Assembly (NCBI GenBank): GCA_945889005.1
Contig: CAMDBI010000026.1
Span: 1 to 52,227 of the forward strand
Length of the DNA stretch: 52,227 bases
Source: Bacteroides fragilis
GTDB taxonomy: Bacteria; Bacteroidota; Bacteroidia; Bacteroidales; DTGW01
Direction of reading: 5' to 3'
Shown here: in pieces, positions 35,493-43,756 of the stretch
How positions within the stretch are numbered: the stretch's first letter is position 1
How the letters are laid out: each line of letters starts with the position of its first letter
The notes under the pieces: model-generated
What the model saw: only the letters and a program-made list of their open reading frames with translations
Told to the model about the DNA's origin: nothing
Databases searched by the model: none
Translations under genes and position numbers: made by a program

Positions 35493-36542
35493 TTAAAAAG
35501 CCATATAATGACCTGCTATTCCAAAGATAGCGCCAATTAAAATGGTTGTTGCTTTTAAAATAATAAAACTGCGTTTCGATTCGGCAATTAAGGGTAAACC
35601 TCCATGACCATCTTGCACAATACTATTGGCCAACAATATACTAAATGGAATTGTTCCTTGAGCAAACAATGTTACAAAAAGCAAATGAGGTCCCGAAACT
35701 GGCAATATCCCCATTAATAGAGCCAAAGTCAAAACCAGCCAGTAATTGGCACCTACCCATTGTTCAAAATCGACATAATGCGTAAGTATGGCTATTGCAG
35801 CTAATGCCCCAAATGTCCACAAAAACACACGCATAAAGTGCTTTTTGATAATATGCTCCCACAGGTGTTCATCCAGAAAGTGCTGAGAAACAGCTGTAAC
35901 AGACCATAAGGTAAATAGTGCTACTAACAAAAATGAGTAATTTACCCACTCTTCTGCCGAATGTTCTTCAGCATGATGTGTTGACTCGTGCCCCAAGCCT
36001 CCGGAGAGAATTCCCACCATAAACAAAATTAAACCAAAAATTAGAATGGCTCTCGAAAAGCTTATCTTACTAAGATTTTGAAATATATTTTTGTACGAAA
36101 GCGATATTTGCTCCGTTTCGTGATGATGAACATGTAAATGAACACTCTGGTTGACCATAAATCCATTGGGTGTTAATCGGTTGATTAACCAACCCGCTAA
36201 AAACCCAATCACTACCAATATACCAAAAAGAAAAAGAGCTTTTGCAGGAAATAAACTGAGCATAACAAATGCTTCGTCGCCTGTAGACACAACCGATGCG
36301 GCAACTAATGAACCAAACTTAATAATATTGTGCGTATAAAGCGACACAATAGCATAGGGCCCTAAACATCCTGGTATTACAGCAATTCCAATTGCAAAAA
36401 ACAATTGCTTGAACCGCGAATGTTGCATGCTGTTTCCCCAATTACCTTTGGTTTTAATGTTAACAAATTCAACGAGTAACATCATTACCATCACAAAGCT
36501 AGTAATCATCACTGTCTCGTTCAACAAATGCAAAATCTCCAT
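35493..36542 (-). CDS. Putative 10TM heavy-metal exporter (ArsP_2 / manganese-transporter-like)
   Basis: A protein of 349 residues with about ten hydrophobic segments and a conserved first half (MVMMLLVEFVNIKTKGNW, IPGCLGPYAIVSLY, STGDEAFVMLSLFPAKALF). A cytosolic or periplasmic loop carries VHLHVHHHETEQ, a His cluster suited to metal binding. A second His/Glu loop reads GLGHESTHHAEEHSAEEW. The family is annotated as a putative manganese or heavy-metal exporter. It is adjacent to lpdA on the same strand (41 nt) but functionally unrelated. Confidence 0.75.
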   Translation of the reverse strand: MEILHLLNETVMITSFVMVMMLLVEFVNIKTKGNWGNSMQHSRFKQLFFAIGIAVIPGCLGPYAIVSLYTHNIIKFGSLVAASVVSTGDEAFVMLSLFPAKALFLFGILVVIGFLAGWLINRLTPNGFMVNQSVHLHVHHHETEQISLSYKNIFQNLSKISFSRAILIFGLILFMVGILSGGLGHESTHHAEEHSAEEWVNYSFLLVALFTLWSVTAVSQHFLDEHLWEHIIKKHFMRVFLWTFGALAAIAILTHYVDFEQWVGANYWLVLTLALLMGILPVSGPHLLFVTLFAQGTIPFSILLANSIVQDGHGGLPLIAESKRSFIILKATTILIGAIFGIAGHYMAF

Positions 36543-36626
36543 ATATGTTTTTTATTAAATATTTCTAAGAACAAAAATAGCAAGAAAAATTGCATTCTTA
36601 GGAATTGACTTATAAACAGAATAAAA

Positions 36627-36694
36627 AACACAGAGTCACAGAATCACAGAGAATAGTTTTTTATTTAAACTCAGTGTCTTTGTGTCTCTGTGTT
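36627..36694. repeat. CACAGAG/CTCTGTG hairpin repeat
   Basis: AACACAGAG (36627-36635) and CTCTGTGTT (36686-36694) are the ends of a longer imperfect inverted repeat made of repeated GTGTCT units. It lies in the 287-nt gap behind asnA and may serve as its distal terminator. Confidence 0.65.
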
Positions 36695-36730
36695 TAAATT
36701 TCAATTTCGTTTAGTTAAGGATAATAAAAT

Positions 36731-36812
36731 TAACCCCAACCCCTTAAGAAGGGGCTATAACAGCCTAGTGCAGCAGTCTTCCCTCCTTTTTAAGGAGGGC
36801 AGGGGAGGTAAG
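36731..36812. repeat. AACCCCAACCCC / CCCTCCTT hairpin repeat behind asnA
   Basis: CCCCTT-AAG-AAGGGG (36740-36754) is followed by CCCTCCTT/AAGGAGGG (36781-36799). Both are perfect small stems. The first is a copy of the repeat at 29561-29582. They are probable terminators of asnA, whose stop codon is at 36830. Confidence 0.65.
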
Positions 36813-36829
36813 ACTTTAATGAATCGGTT

Positions 36830-37867
36830 CTAAATCAAATTGATATTATTTTTTTTGCAATCATCGACAATATGACTTGGCCAAATACTCGATTGCACTT
36901 CGCCAATATGAGCTTTGCGAAGCATAAACATACACATACGCGATTGGCCAATGCCGCCACCTATCGACTGAGGCAACTCACCATTGATCAATCGTTTGTG
37001 CCAGTACAGGTCTTTTCTATTTTGCAGACCTCTTATTTCGAGTTGTTTTAGCAATGCTGTTTTATCGACTCTAATGCCCATCGACGATATTTCGAAAGCA
37101 ATTTGTAAAACCGGGTTCCAGAGCACAATATCGCCATTAAGTCCCTTGTAACCAGCCGAAGATGGTGTAGTCCAGTCGTCGTAATCGGGGGCACGGCCAT
37201 CGTGTTCTTGTCCATTGGCAAGCGCACCACCAATACCTATTATAAAAATTGCACCATACTTGCGAGCCGCTTCAGTTTCTCTTTCTTTGACCGACAGGTT
37301 GGGGAATTGCGCCAATAAATCTTCTGCATGTATAAATGTAATTTCATCGGGCAATACAGGAGTTATTTCCGGATAGTTTTCGTAAATAGCATATTCGGTA
37401 CTTTTGATAACTGCATAAATTTTATTTACAGTTTTTTTGAGAAACTCTATGTTGCGTTCACCATCTTTCATATTGCGTTCCCAATCCCACTGGTCGCAAT
37501 AGATCGAGTGAATATTGGTAAGCTCTTCGTCGGGTCTAAGGGCGTTCATATCGGTATATAAACCATAACCGGCAGGAATTTCGTAGTCGGCAAGCATCAT
37601 ACGTTTCCACTTTGCAAGCGAATGCACTACTTCAGCTGAAGCCTCATTCATATCTTTAATAGGAAAAGAAACGGCACGCTCTGTACCGTTCAAATCGTCG
37701 TTTATTCCTGTACCTTTCAATACAAACAATGGAGCAGTGACTCTTCGCAAATACAATGCCGACGATAGATTTTTTTCAAAATTATCTTTAACCAACTTAA
37801 TAGCTTTCTCGGTTTGTTTAACATCGAGAATCGGATTATAATTTTTAGGAATAATTAGTTTTGACAT
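36830..37867 (-). CDS. asnA: Aspartate-ammonia ligase (AsnA)
   Basis: A protein of 345 residues, the normal AsnA length, with family motifs RRVTAPLFVLKGTGINDDLN, AVVHSLAKWKRMML-like (EVVHSLAKWKRMM), GYGLYTDMNALRPDEEL, YCDQWDWER and the final GGGIGQSRMCMFML. It is a class II tRNA-synthetase-like enzyme that makes asparagine from aspartate and ammonia in the cytosol. It is monocistronic. Confidence 0.95.
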   Translation of the reverse strand: MSKLIIPKNYNPILDVKQTEKAIKLVKDNFEKNLSSALYLRRVTAPLFVLKGTGINDDLNGTERAVSFPIKDMNEASAEVVHSLAKWKRMMLADYEIPAGYGLYTDMNALRPDEELTNIHSIYCDQWDWERNMKDGERNIEFLKKTVNKIYAVIKSTEYAIYENYPEITPVLPDEITFIHAEDLLAQFPNLSVKERETEAARKYGAIFIIGIGGALANGQEHDGRAPDYDDWTTPSSAGYKGLNGDIVLWNPVLQIAFEISSMGIRVDKTALLKQLEIRGLQNRKDLYWHKRLINGELPQSIGGGIGQSRMCMFMLRKAHIGEVQSSIWPSHIVDDCKKNNINLI

Positions 37868-37966
37868 GTTAGATTGTAATTTTTGATTGTTTTAAAACGT
37901 AAAGATATCACTATTTACTTTTTAGAAAATAAAAAACAAAGTAAAATTGGTAAAATTTCAAAATAT

Positions 37967-38305
37967 TTAACGATAATACTCTTCTTCTTCGTTTTTTGAA
38001 GTATTTAAATTTGGTTGTATTTTGTTGCTTGGTAAGTCAATTGGTTTTTCAATTTCCGAAACAATCGTTTTTCGAATGTCTACATCTACAATATTGTTGT
38101 ACACGTTACTTTTTAAGTCATTGACATCTCTAACAATGTCGTTAATAGTAGGGTCTTTGGTAATTTCGTCTTTAATTTCGTCGGTGGCTTTTTTTATATC
38201 GCGCAAACCTTTTCCAAGCCCCTTAGCTATTTCGGGAAGCTTATTGGCTCCAAACAACAACAAAACTGCCAATAGTACTAAAAATATTTCTGAACCGCCT
38301 ATCAT
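37967..38305 (-). CDS. tatA: Twin-arginine translocase subunit TatA/TatB
   Basis: A protein of 112 residues: a short N-terminal transmembrane helix (EIFLVLLAVLLLFGANKLPE), the FGxxKLPE hinge, and an amphipathic helix (GLGKGLRDIKKATDEI) followed by an acidic tail. This is the single-helix TatA/B architecture for exporting folded proteins. tatC is not adjacent. It lies just downstream of secDF on the same strand. Confidence 0.9.
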   Translation of the reverse strand: MIGGSEIFLVLLAVLLLFGANKLPEIAKGLGKGLRDIKKATDEIKDEITKDPTINDIVRDVNDLKSNVYNNIVDVDIRKTIVSEIEKPIDLPSNKIQPNLNTSKNEEEEYYR

Positions 38306-38340
38306 TTAGCAAATATACCTAATACACTGTTTATAAAAAA

Positions 38341-38378
38341 AAGCAAAGCCCTCAAAATTTCTATTGAGAGCTTTGCTT
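38341..38378 (-). terminator. secDF terminator hairpin
   Basis: AAGCAAAGC (38341-38349) with GCTTTGCTT (38370-38378), extended by CTCAA/TTGAG beyond one mismatch, followed on the minus strand by TTTTTTAT. Between it and the secDF stop lies a TTAGTCATTTGTCATTCG-type repeat (about 38430-38458), seen in many genomes. Confidence 0.75.
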
Positions 38379-38458
38379 TTTATTTTTATCATTCAAATGA
38401 CCAATTCCAAATTTCGCTATATTCTCATTAGTAATTAGTCATTTGTCATTCGTAATTA

Positions 38459-41400
38459 CTATTTGTCTTTATCTTCTTTTTTCAGTGTATCGTATACTAT
38501 TGGAGCTGCGTTGAAAATTGAAGAGTAAGTACCAAATGCAATACCAATAAGCATTGCAAAAATAAATCCTCTAATTATTTCTCCTCCAAATATAAATATT
38601 ACCAGAAGAATGAATAGAACAATGAGTGAAGTATTGATTGTTCGACTTAATGTACTGTTCATACCTCCGTTAAATAATTCTTTCAAAGAACGTTTTGGAT
38701 ATAAAGTCCTCCACTCTCTAATACGGTCGTATATAATAACTGTATCGTTAATTGAAAACCCTATTACCGTTAGAACTGCAGCAATAAATGCAGAGTCAAT
38801 ATCCATAGAGAACGGCATTATGTCTTTAAGAAGAGAAAAAGCTCCAATTACAATCAAAGTATCGTGAGCAAGCGAAATAATACCGCCTAATCCATATCTC
38901 CAGTCTTTAAACCTGATAAATATATAAAGGAAAATACCAATTAAAGAAAATAACACAGCCCAAAATGCTTTAACCTTAATATCGTCAGAAATTGTTGGAC
39001 CTACCTTTTGCGATGTTTGAATATAGTTTTGTGCAAATTGATCTGATGTAACAGTATCGTTAAGTAACTGTTTTGAACCTAAGAAAATCTTATTTTCAAC
39101 GATACTATCTACAGTTGCATTGTCTTGTTCAATCATGTAGTTTGTAGTTATTTTCACCTGATTATCGGATCCAAAAGTTTTGACTTCTGGATTATATCCC
39201 TCAAATTGAACAACTAAAGACTTCTGCAATTCGGGAGTATTCACGTTTTGGTCGTAACGAATTACATACGAACGGCCACCTTTAAAATCGACTCCATAAT
39301 TAAAGCCTTGTAAAGCAACAGAAACCAAACCTGCAACTATAATAATTCCTGAAAATACATAGAAAATTTTACGTTTACCAATAAAGTCGTAGCTGGCTCC
39401 TACCATAATGTTAGCAGTAAATTTATTTGAAAAATGAACTACATTGTTGCGGTTCAAAAGCCATTCGAAAATTAAACGAGAAATAAGGATTGCCGAAAAC
39501 ATCGAAGTTATAATACCAATAATAAGCGTAGTAGCAAAACCTTGAATTGGTCCTGTTCCAAAAATAAAGAGTATAATAGCTGTAATCAAAGTCGTAAGGT
39601 TACCATCGATAACAGCAGACATTGCATGCTTATACCCATCGCTAATAGCCATTCTAACGCCTTTTCCATGTCTAATTTCCTCTCGTATACGTTCATAAAT
39701 AACCACGTTATTATCTACAGCAATACCCATTGTTAGGGTTATACCAGCTAAACCGGGCAATGTAAGTACCGCTCCAAAGGAAGCAAGAACTCCAAATATG
39801 AAAAATAAGTTGGTAAACAATGCTAAGTTAGCAATCAATCCAGCTTTATTATAATAGAAACCCATATACAACAACACCAACACAAAAGCAATAATGAATG
39901 ACATCATACTTTTGTCGATCGATTCCTGACCCAACGATGGTCCAACAATTTCTTCTTGTAAAATACGAGCAGGAGCAGGCATTTTACCCGATTTCAACAC
40001 GTTGGCCAAATCCTTTGCCTCTTCGGGAGTGAAATCGCCTGTAATAGAAGAATTGCCTCCGGTTATTTCGCCATTGACACGTGGTGCAGAATATACATAG
40101 CCATCAAGTACAATTGCAATACAACGACCAACGTTTTCTTTAGTCATACGAGCCCAAATTTTGGTTCCTTCGCCATTCATAGACATGCTAACCTCGGCAG
40201 CAGCTTGGTTTTGGCTTATATCGTCACGAGCACTGGCTACAACATCGCCAGTTAATGGAGCACGACCATCGCGAGTAGTTGATTTTATTGCATGAAGTTC
40301 AAATATCGATTCAGATTTATCGAATTTTGGGGGTTTAATAGCCCAAAAGAATTTAATATCTCTCGGGAAACTTGCCCTTACTTGCTTAAGCGATAACCAG
40401 AAATTGATCTTCCCGGTATCTCTGTAATGTGCATAACCAACAACCGAACCATTCAACAATTCGTTGTTGTTACCAACATTGGGGCGAAGTAATGCGAATA
40501 AAGGATAATTTTTTGCAAAATCATTTTCGTTTAACGACGATGTATCTTGTTTGGTAGTATCGCCTTTAATAGTTTTCAATAAAGCCAAATCTGAATCTGC
40601 TGAGTCAGCTTTTACAGCTGCAACATCACTCTTCACCTCTTTATTATCAACACCTTTTACAGTATCGTTCAATACCTTTTCGGCTTCCTGAATACTTTTT
40701 ATAGTATTGTTTGCCTCAAGCATAAATTTGTAAACTTCTTGATTTTCGTATGTTTCCCAAAATTCGAGGTTTGCAGTTCCTTGAAGTAGTTTGCGTACGC
40801 GTTTTTGGTCTTTAACACCAGGCAATTCGACCAGTATGCGACCAGAAGTACCTAATTTCTGAATATTGGGTTGGGTAACACCAAAGCGGTCGATACGATT
40901 GCGAAGTACGTTAAACGAGTTGTCGATAGCCGAATTGGCTTCTGCATCAATCACTTTTAACACCTCTTCGTTGGTAGAGTTGAAGTTAATCCTATTTTTC
41001 AACTCGGGAGTATTAAAAACTGCAGCCAATCGAGCATTTGGATCGATCTGTGTAAATGCTCTTCCGAAAAGTGCTATTGTATTTTCGTCGCTATTGCGTT
41101 GAAGTTTCTGAGTAAGTTCGATTGCTTTGGTAAAAGTTGTATCGGTACTAAAATTCGACATGGCTTTGATAATATCGATAACCGAAACTTCCAATACCAC
41201 GTTCATACCACCTTTAAGGTCTAGACCAAGATTTATTTCTAACTCTTTGCAATCTTTATAGGTATATTTTTTTATTCCTAAATTATAAATTACCTGACTC
41301 GAAACAGAATCGAGGTAGTAATATTCTTTTTTATAATCTCCATTGGAATATTCAACAGCTTTTTTTTCGGTTCGTTTGGCGAAAAAAGTAAAAGATAGCT

Positions 41401-41461
41401 GGTAAATACAAACCAGACTCAATAAGATGGCTAATAGCCTGATGGCTCCTTTATTCTGCAT
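38459..41461 (-). CDS. secDF: Protein translocase SecDF fusion
   Basis: A protein of 1000 residues fusing SecD and SecF, as usual in Bacteroidota. The order is an N-terminal helix, the large SecD periplasmic domain (LGLDLKGGMNVVLEVS, NVLRNRIDRFGVTQPNIQ, LVELPGVKDQKRVRKLL), five membrane helices with GFYYNKAGLIANLALFTN, then SecF (YGVDFKGGRSYVIRYD) and its helices (IGFSINDTVIIYDRIRE). An insertion at about 250-310 is rich in Asp, Ser and Thr. It uses the proton gradient to assist Sec export. Confidence 0.95.
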   Translation of the reverse strand: MQNKGAIRLLAILLSLVCIYQLSFTFFAKRTEKKAVEYSNGDYKKEYYYLDSVSSQVIYNLGIKKYTYKDCKELEINLGLDLKGGMNVVLEVSVIDIIKAMSNFSTDTTFTKAIELTQKLQRNSDENTIALFGRAFTQIDPNARLAAVFNTPELKNRINFNSTNEEVLKVIDAEANSAIDNSFNVLRNRIDRFGVTQPNIQKLGTSGRILVELPGVKDQKRVRKLLQGTANLEFWETYENQEVYKFMLEANNTIKSIQEAEKVLNDTVKGVDNKEVKSDVAAVKADSADSDLALLKTIKGDTTKQDTSSLNENDFAKNYPLFALLRPNVGNNNELLNGSVVGYAHYRDTGKINFWLSLKQVRASFPRDIKFFWAIKPPKFDKSESIFELHAIKSTTRDGRAPLTGDVVASARDDISQNQAAAEVSMSMNGEGTKIWARMTKENVGRCIAIVLDGYVYSAPRVNGEITGGNSSITGDFTPEEAKDLANVLKSGKMPAPARILQEEIVGPSLGQESIDKSMMSFIIAFVLVLLYMGFYYNKAGLIANLALFTNLFFIFGVLASFGAVLTLPGLAGITLTMGIAVDNNVVIYERIREEIRHGKGVRMAISDGYKHAMSAVIDGNLTTLITAIILFIFGTGPIQGFATTLIIGIITSMFSAILISRLIFEWLLNRNNVVHFSNKFTANIMVGASYDFIGKRKIFYVFSGIIIVAGLVSVALQGFNYGVDFKGGRSYVIRYDQNVNTPELQKSLVVQFEGYNPEVKTFGSDNQVKITTNYMIEQDNATVDSIVENKIFLGSKQLLNDTVTSDQFAQNYIQTSQKVGPTISDDIKVKAFWAVLFSLIGIFLYIFIRFKDWRYGLGGIISLAHDTLIVIGAFSLLKDIMPFSMDIDSAFIAAVLTVIGFSINDTVIIYDRIREWRTLYPKRSLKELFNGGMNSTLSRTINTSLIVLFILLVIFIFGGEIIRGFIFAMLIGIAFGTYSSIFNAAPIVYDTLKKEDKDK

Positions 41462-41565
41462 GTGTAATTTATTTAAGTTATATTTTTTAAATTCAAATTA
41501 AGAACCGCAAATATAAAAATTTTTACTATTCACGGTCTTCCGATTTCAATTTTTATAAAAAATAC

Positions 41566-41769
41566 TTAATTAATGGTTTTGTAAATGGAATGATCCATAT
41601 TATAAATTTTCACCTGACTGTTTGGAACATCCATCAGATAATATTTATAACCCAATGTTTCGAGCTTTACAACAGATGTAGAATAATTATAAGTCTTTTT
41701 TAAAGCAACTTGTCCATGAACATTAAGAATTGTCAGAACCAACAAACCGATAAGAATTATGTTTTTCAT
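41566..41769 (-). CDS. Short secreted protein, probably a truncated fragment
   Basis: A protein of 67 residues with a signal peptide (MKNIILIGLLVLTILNVHGQ) and the segment LETLGYKYYLMDVPNSQVKI, which in larger Bacteroidota secreted proteins is followed by several hundred residues. Here a stop comes at KTIN. It is the last gene of the 48682-41566 operon, 47 nt after the TPR gene. It is either a relict or a small secreted peptide. Confidence 0.5.
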   Translation of the reverse strand: MKNIILIGLLVLTILNVHGQVALKKTYNYSTSVVKLETLGYKYYLMDVPNSQVKIYNMDHSIYKTIN

Positions 41770-41816
41770 GATTTCGAATTTATTTTATATAAACTATTAT
41801 ATACGTGTTTACATCA

Positions 41817-42440
41817 TTATTTAATCAAGCCCAAGCCCTCATTTGCCGATTTATCGCCCGGGTTATAAAGATTTACTTTATTGAAAAGAACTTTGGCTTG
41901 ATTGTTATTTCCAAGAAAATACGAAGTCCAGCCCAGCATTAACAGACCATCGTAACCAAATGGATATAGATCGACTACTTTTTTGAATAAGCTGTTTGCA
42001 CGATTGTAATCTTTACGTCCGTAATATACCAAACCAAGGCGGTACAAAGCCACCGAATTGTTTGGACTCACCTCCAAAATAGCATCATATATTTTTATAA
42101 CTTCGTTCCACTTTCCCAGTGCTGTCAATGGCAATATCAATCCAAATCGGGCTTCCTCAGAATACGGCATAAGTTTTTGAGCTCGGTTATAAAAGATAAT
42201 CGACTCGTCGAACAATCCGGCGTTGTAGTTTAGCCAACCCAACCGGAGGTTTAATTCATACGACGATTCGTCGTACACTTTTTTTAGTGGATCCATCGAT
42301 CCGGAAAAGTTGCCACTTTTCTCCAAGGTGTAACTTTTTGTAAATGCTGCCTGAAGGGCTTCTTGATTGACTTGCGAAAATGCAGCATTAACTACCAACA
42401 ATGTCAAAATAAACGCGATACTTTTCTTTAAAAATTCCAT
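41817..42440 (-). CDS. Secreted TPR protein
   Basis: A protein of 207 residues: a signal peptide (MEFLKKSIAFILTLLVVNAA), then four or five tetratricopeptide repeats (LNLRLGWLNYNAGLFDESII, VALYRLGLVYYGRKDYNRAN, GLLMLGWTSYFLGNNNQAKV). It is a periplasmic scaffold type. It overlaps the barrel protein gene by 13 nt and continues the operon, so it probably works in the same envelope complex. Confidence 0.8.
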   Translation of the reverse strand: MEFLKKSIAFILTLLVVNAAFSQVNQEALQAAFTKSYTLEKSGNFSGSMDPLKKVYDESSYELNLRLGWLNYNAGLFDESIIFYNRAQKLMPYSEEARFGLILPLTALGKWNEVIKIYDAILEVSPNNSVALYRLGLVYYGRKDYNRANSLFKKVVDLYPFGYDGLLMLGWTSYFLGNNNQAKVLFNKVNLYNPGDKSANEGLGLIK

Positions 42441-43756
42441 GATATTCCAGCTGTTAAAGTGTTTTTTGAATAATTATATTCCAATGAATTGCTTTTGATT
42501 CCCGAAGTATACACCTGATATTTCTCGTCGGCCTTCTGATTGATATACCTAATTACAAACTGATATTTTTTTCCAACGGGGAAATATGTACTAAGCATTA
42601 GTTTTCGATTTGTAGAACCGGGGAAATTGGTGACCACATAGCCATTAGATTCCACAAAATTTGTCATATTGCCCCAAAGGTAATTTACATTCAAAAACAC
42701 CTTTCCAATCTTCGCTCCACCAGTAACTCCTATGGCATTCCAATCTAATCCATTTGAGCCCGATTTAAAATACACCTGAGGTGTTACATACAGCTTTGTG
42801 TTTGAAAGCGGATAGTATGTGACCCACGACGACAACTGGGTAAACTTTGAATCATTAACATTTGCTGTGTTAAATTCGAATCCCGGCGAGAAATTTCCAA
42901 AATCGGACCACAAGGATGTCGAAAATACCGCATCGCTGTATTTGCTTTTTCTGAAACTAAAAGTTTTCGCCAAATTGTTGTTTAAACCGCCTAAATAATC
43001 ATTGCCACTTCCAAAAATTAAATTGAGAGAAGGCGAAATATTTAATTTTTCACCGATTACCCACACCGGATTTATATAATATTGGTATTGATTCGTCTTT
43101 ACAGATGCGCTTGTTTGACCGCTCCAATCAACTACCGTTTCACGATTTACACCAATGTATGTCAGATTGTGGTTCAACAAAAAATTTGGAGCAAGCCTAT
43201 GGCTGAGATCTAACGAATGAAAACTATAATTTTTGAGTAAATATGCTTCGCCGTAATCGTTGCCCAAATTTACTTCGGTACTGAAATCACGTGTTTTTAG
43301 GTTCTCATAATCAGAATTCACACAATAACCTGTTTCATAAGCCAAACGAGCAAGTCCGGTTTCCTTAAAGCGAATTTTATTTTTAATTGTATCTGAGAAA
43401 AATGCAGCATATTTAGCTGCTTCAGCATGTCGTCCGCTATAAAGCAAGCTATAATAGACATATTCCTGAAGCCAATCGAGTGTTTTGTTGTTTTCATAAG
43501 CTTTCAAAAACCAAGGGACTGCATTGCGGTATTTCCCTTGATTGTACCAGGCAATTGCAGTTCGTACCTGAAGGTAGAAAAAATCGATACCCTGCTCTCG
43601 TGCTTCGGTAGCCAACGCTATCAATTCTGTCCATTTGTTTTCAAGATAAAGCTCATAAGAACGCTTATCGACATCTGCGTAGGTCAATTTATCCTGAGCA
43701 TTTGCCAAAATCGAAAAAACCATTAGTAGCAATAGTAAGCCTATTCGTTTCGACAT
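42428..43756 (-). CDS. TPR and YaiO-like outer membrane beta-barrel protein
   Basis: A protein of 442 residues: a signal peptide (GLLLLLMVFSILANA), TPR-type helices (about 25-125, with YFLQVRTAIAWYNQGKYRNA-like text), then a beta-barrel half of 290 residues with alternating strands and a C-terminal aromatic (GISWNF). The pattern resembles YaiO-type outer membrane proteins. It overlaps the transporter-peptidase fusion by 16 nt and the TPR gene by 13 nt, so the three are translationally coupled. It is a likely outer membrane exit or anchor. Confidence 0.7.
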   Translation of the reverse strand: MSKRIGLLLLLMVFSILANAQDKLTYADVDKRSYELYLENKWTELIALATEAREQGIDFFYLQVRTAIAWYNQGKYRNAVPWFLKAYENNKTLDWLQEYVYYSLLYSGRHAEAAKYAAFFSDTIKNKIRFKETGLARLAYETGYCVNSDYENLKTRDFSTEVNLGNDYGEAYLLKNYSFHSLDLSHRLAPNFLLNHNLTYIGVNRETVVDWSGQTSASVKTNQYQYYINPVWVIGEKLNISPSLNLIFGSGNDYLGGLNNNLAKTFSFRKSKYSDAVFSTSLWSDFGNFSPGFEFNTANVNDSKFTQLSSWVTYYPLSNTKLYVTPQVYFKSGSNGLDWNAIGVTGGAKIGKVFLNVNYLWGNMTNFVESNGYVVTNFPGSTNRKLMLSTYFPVGKKYQFVIRYINQKADEKYQVYTSGIKSNSLEYNYSKNTLTAGISWNF

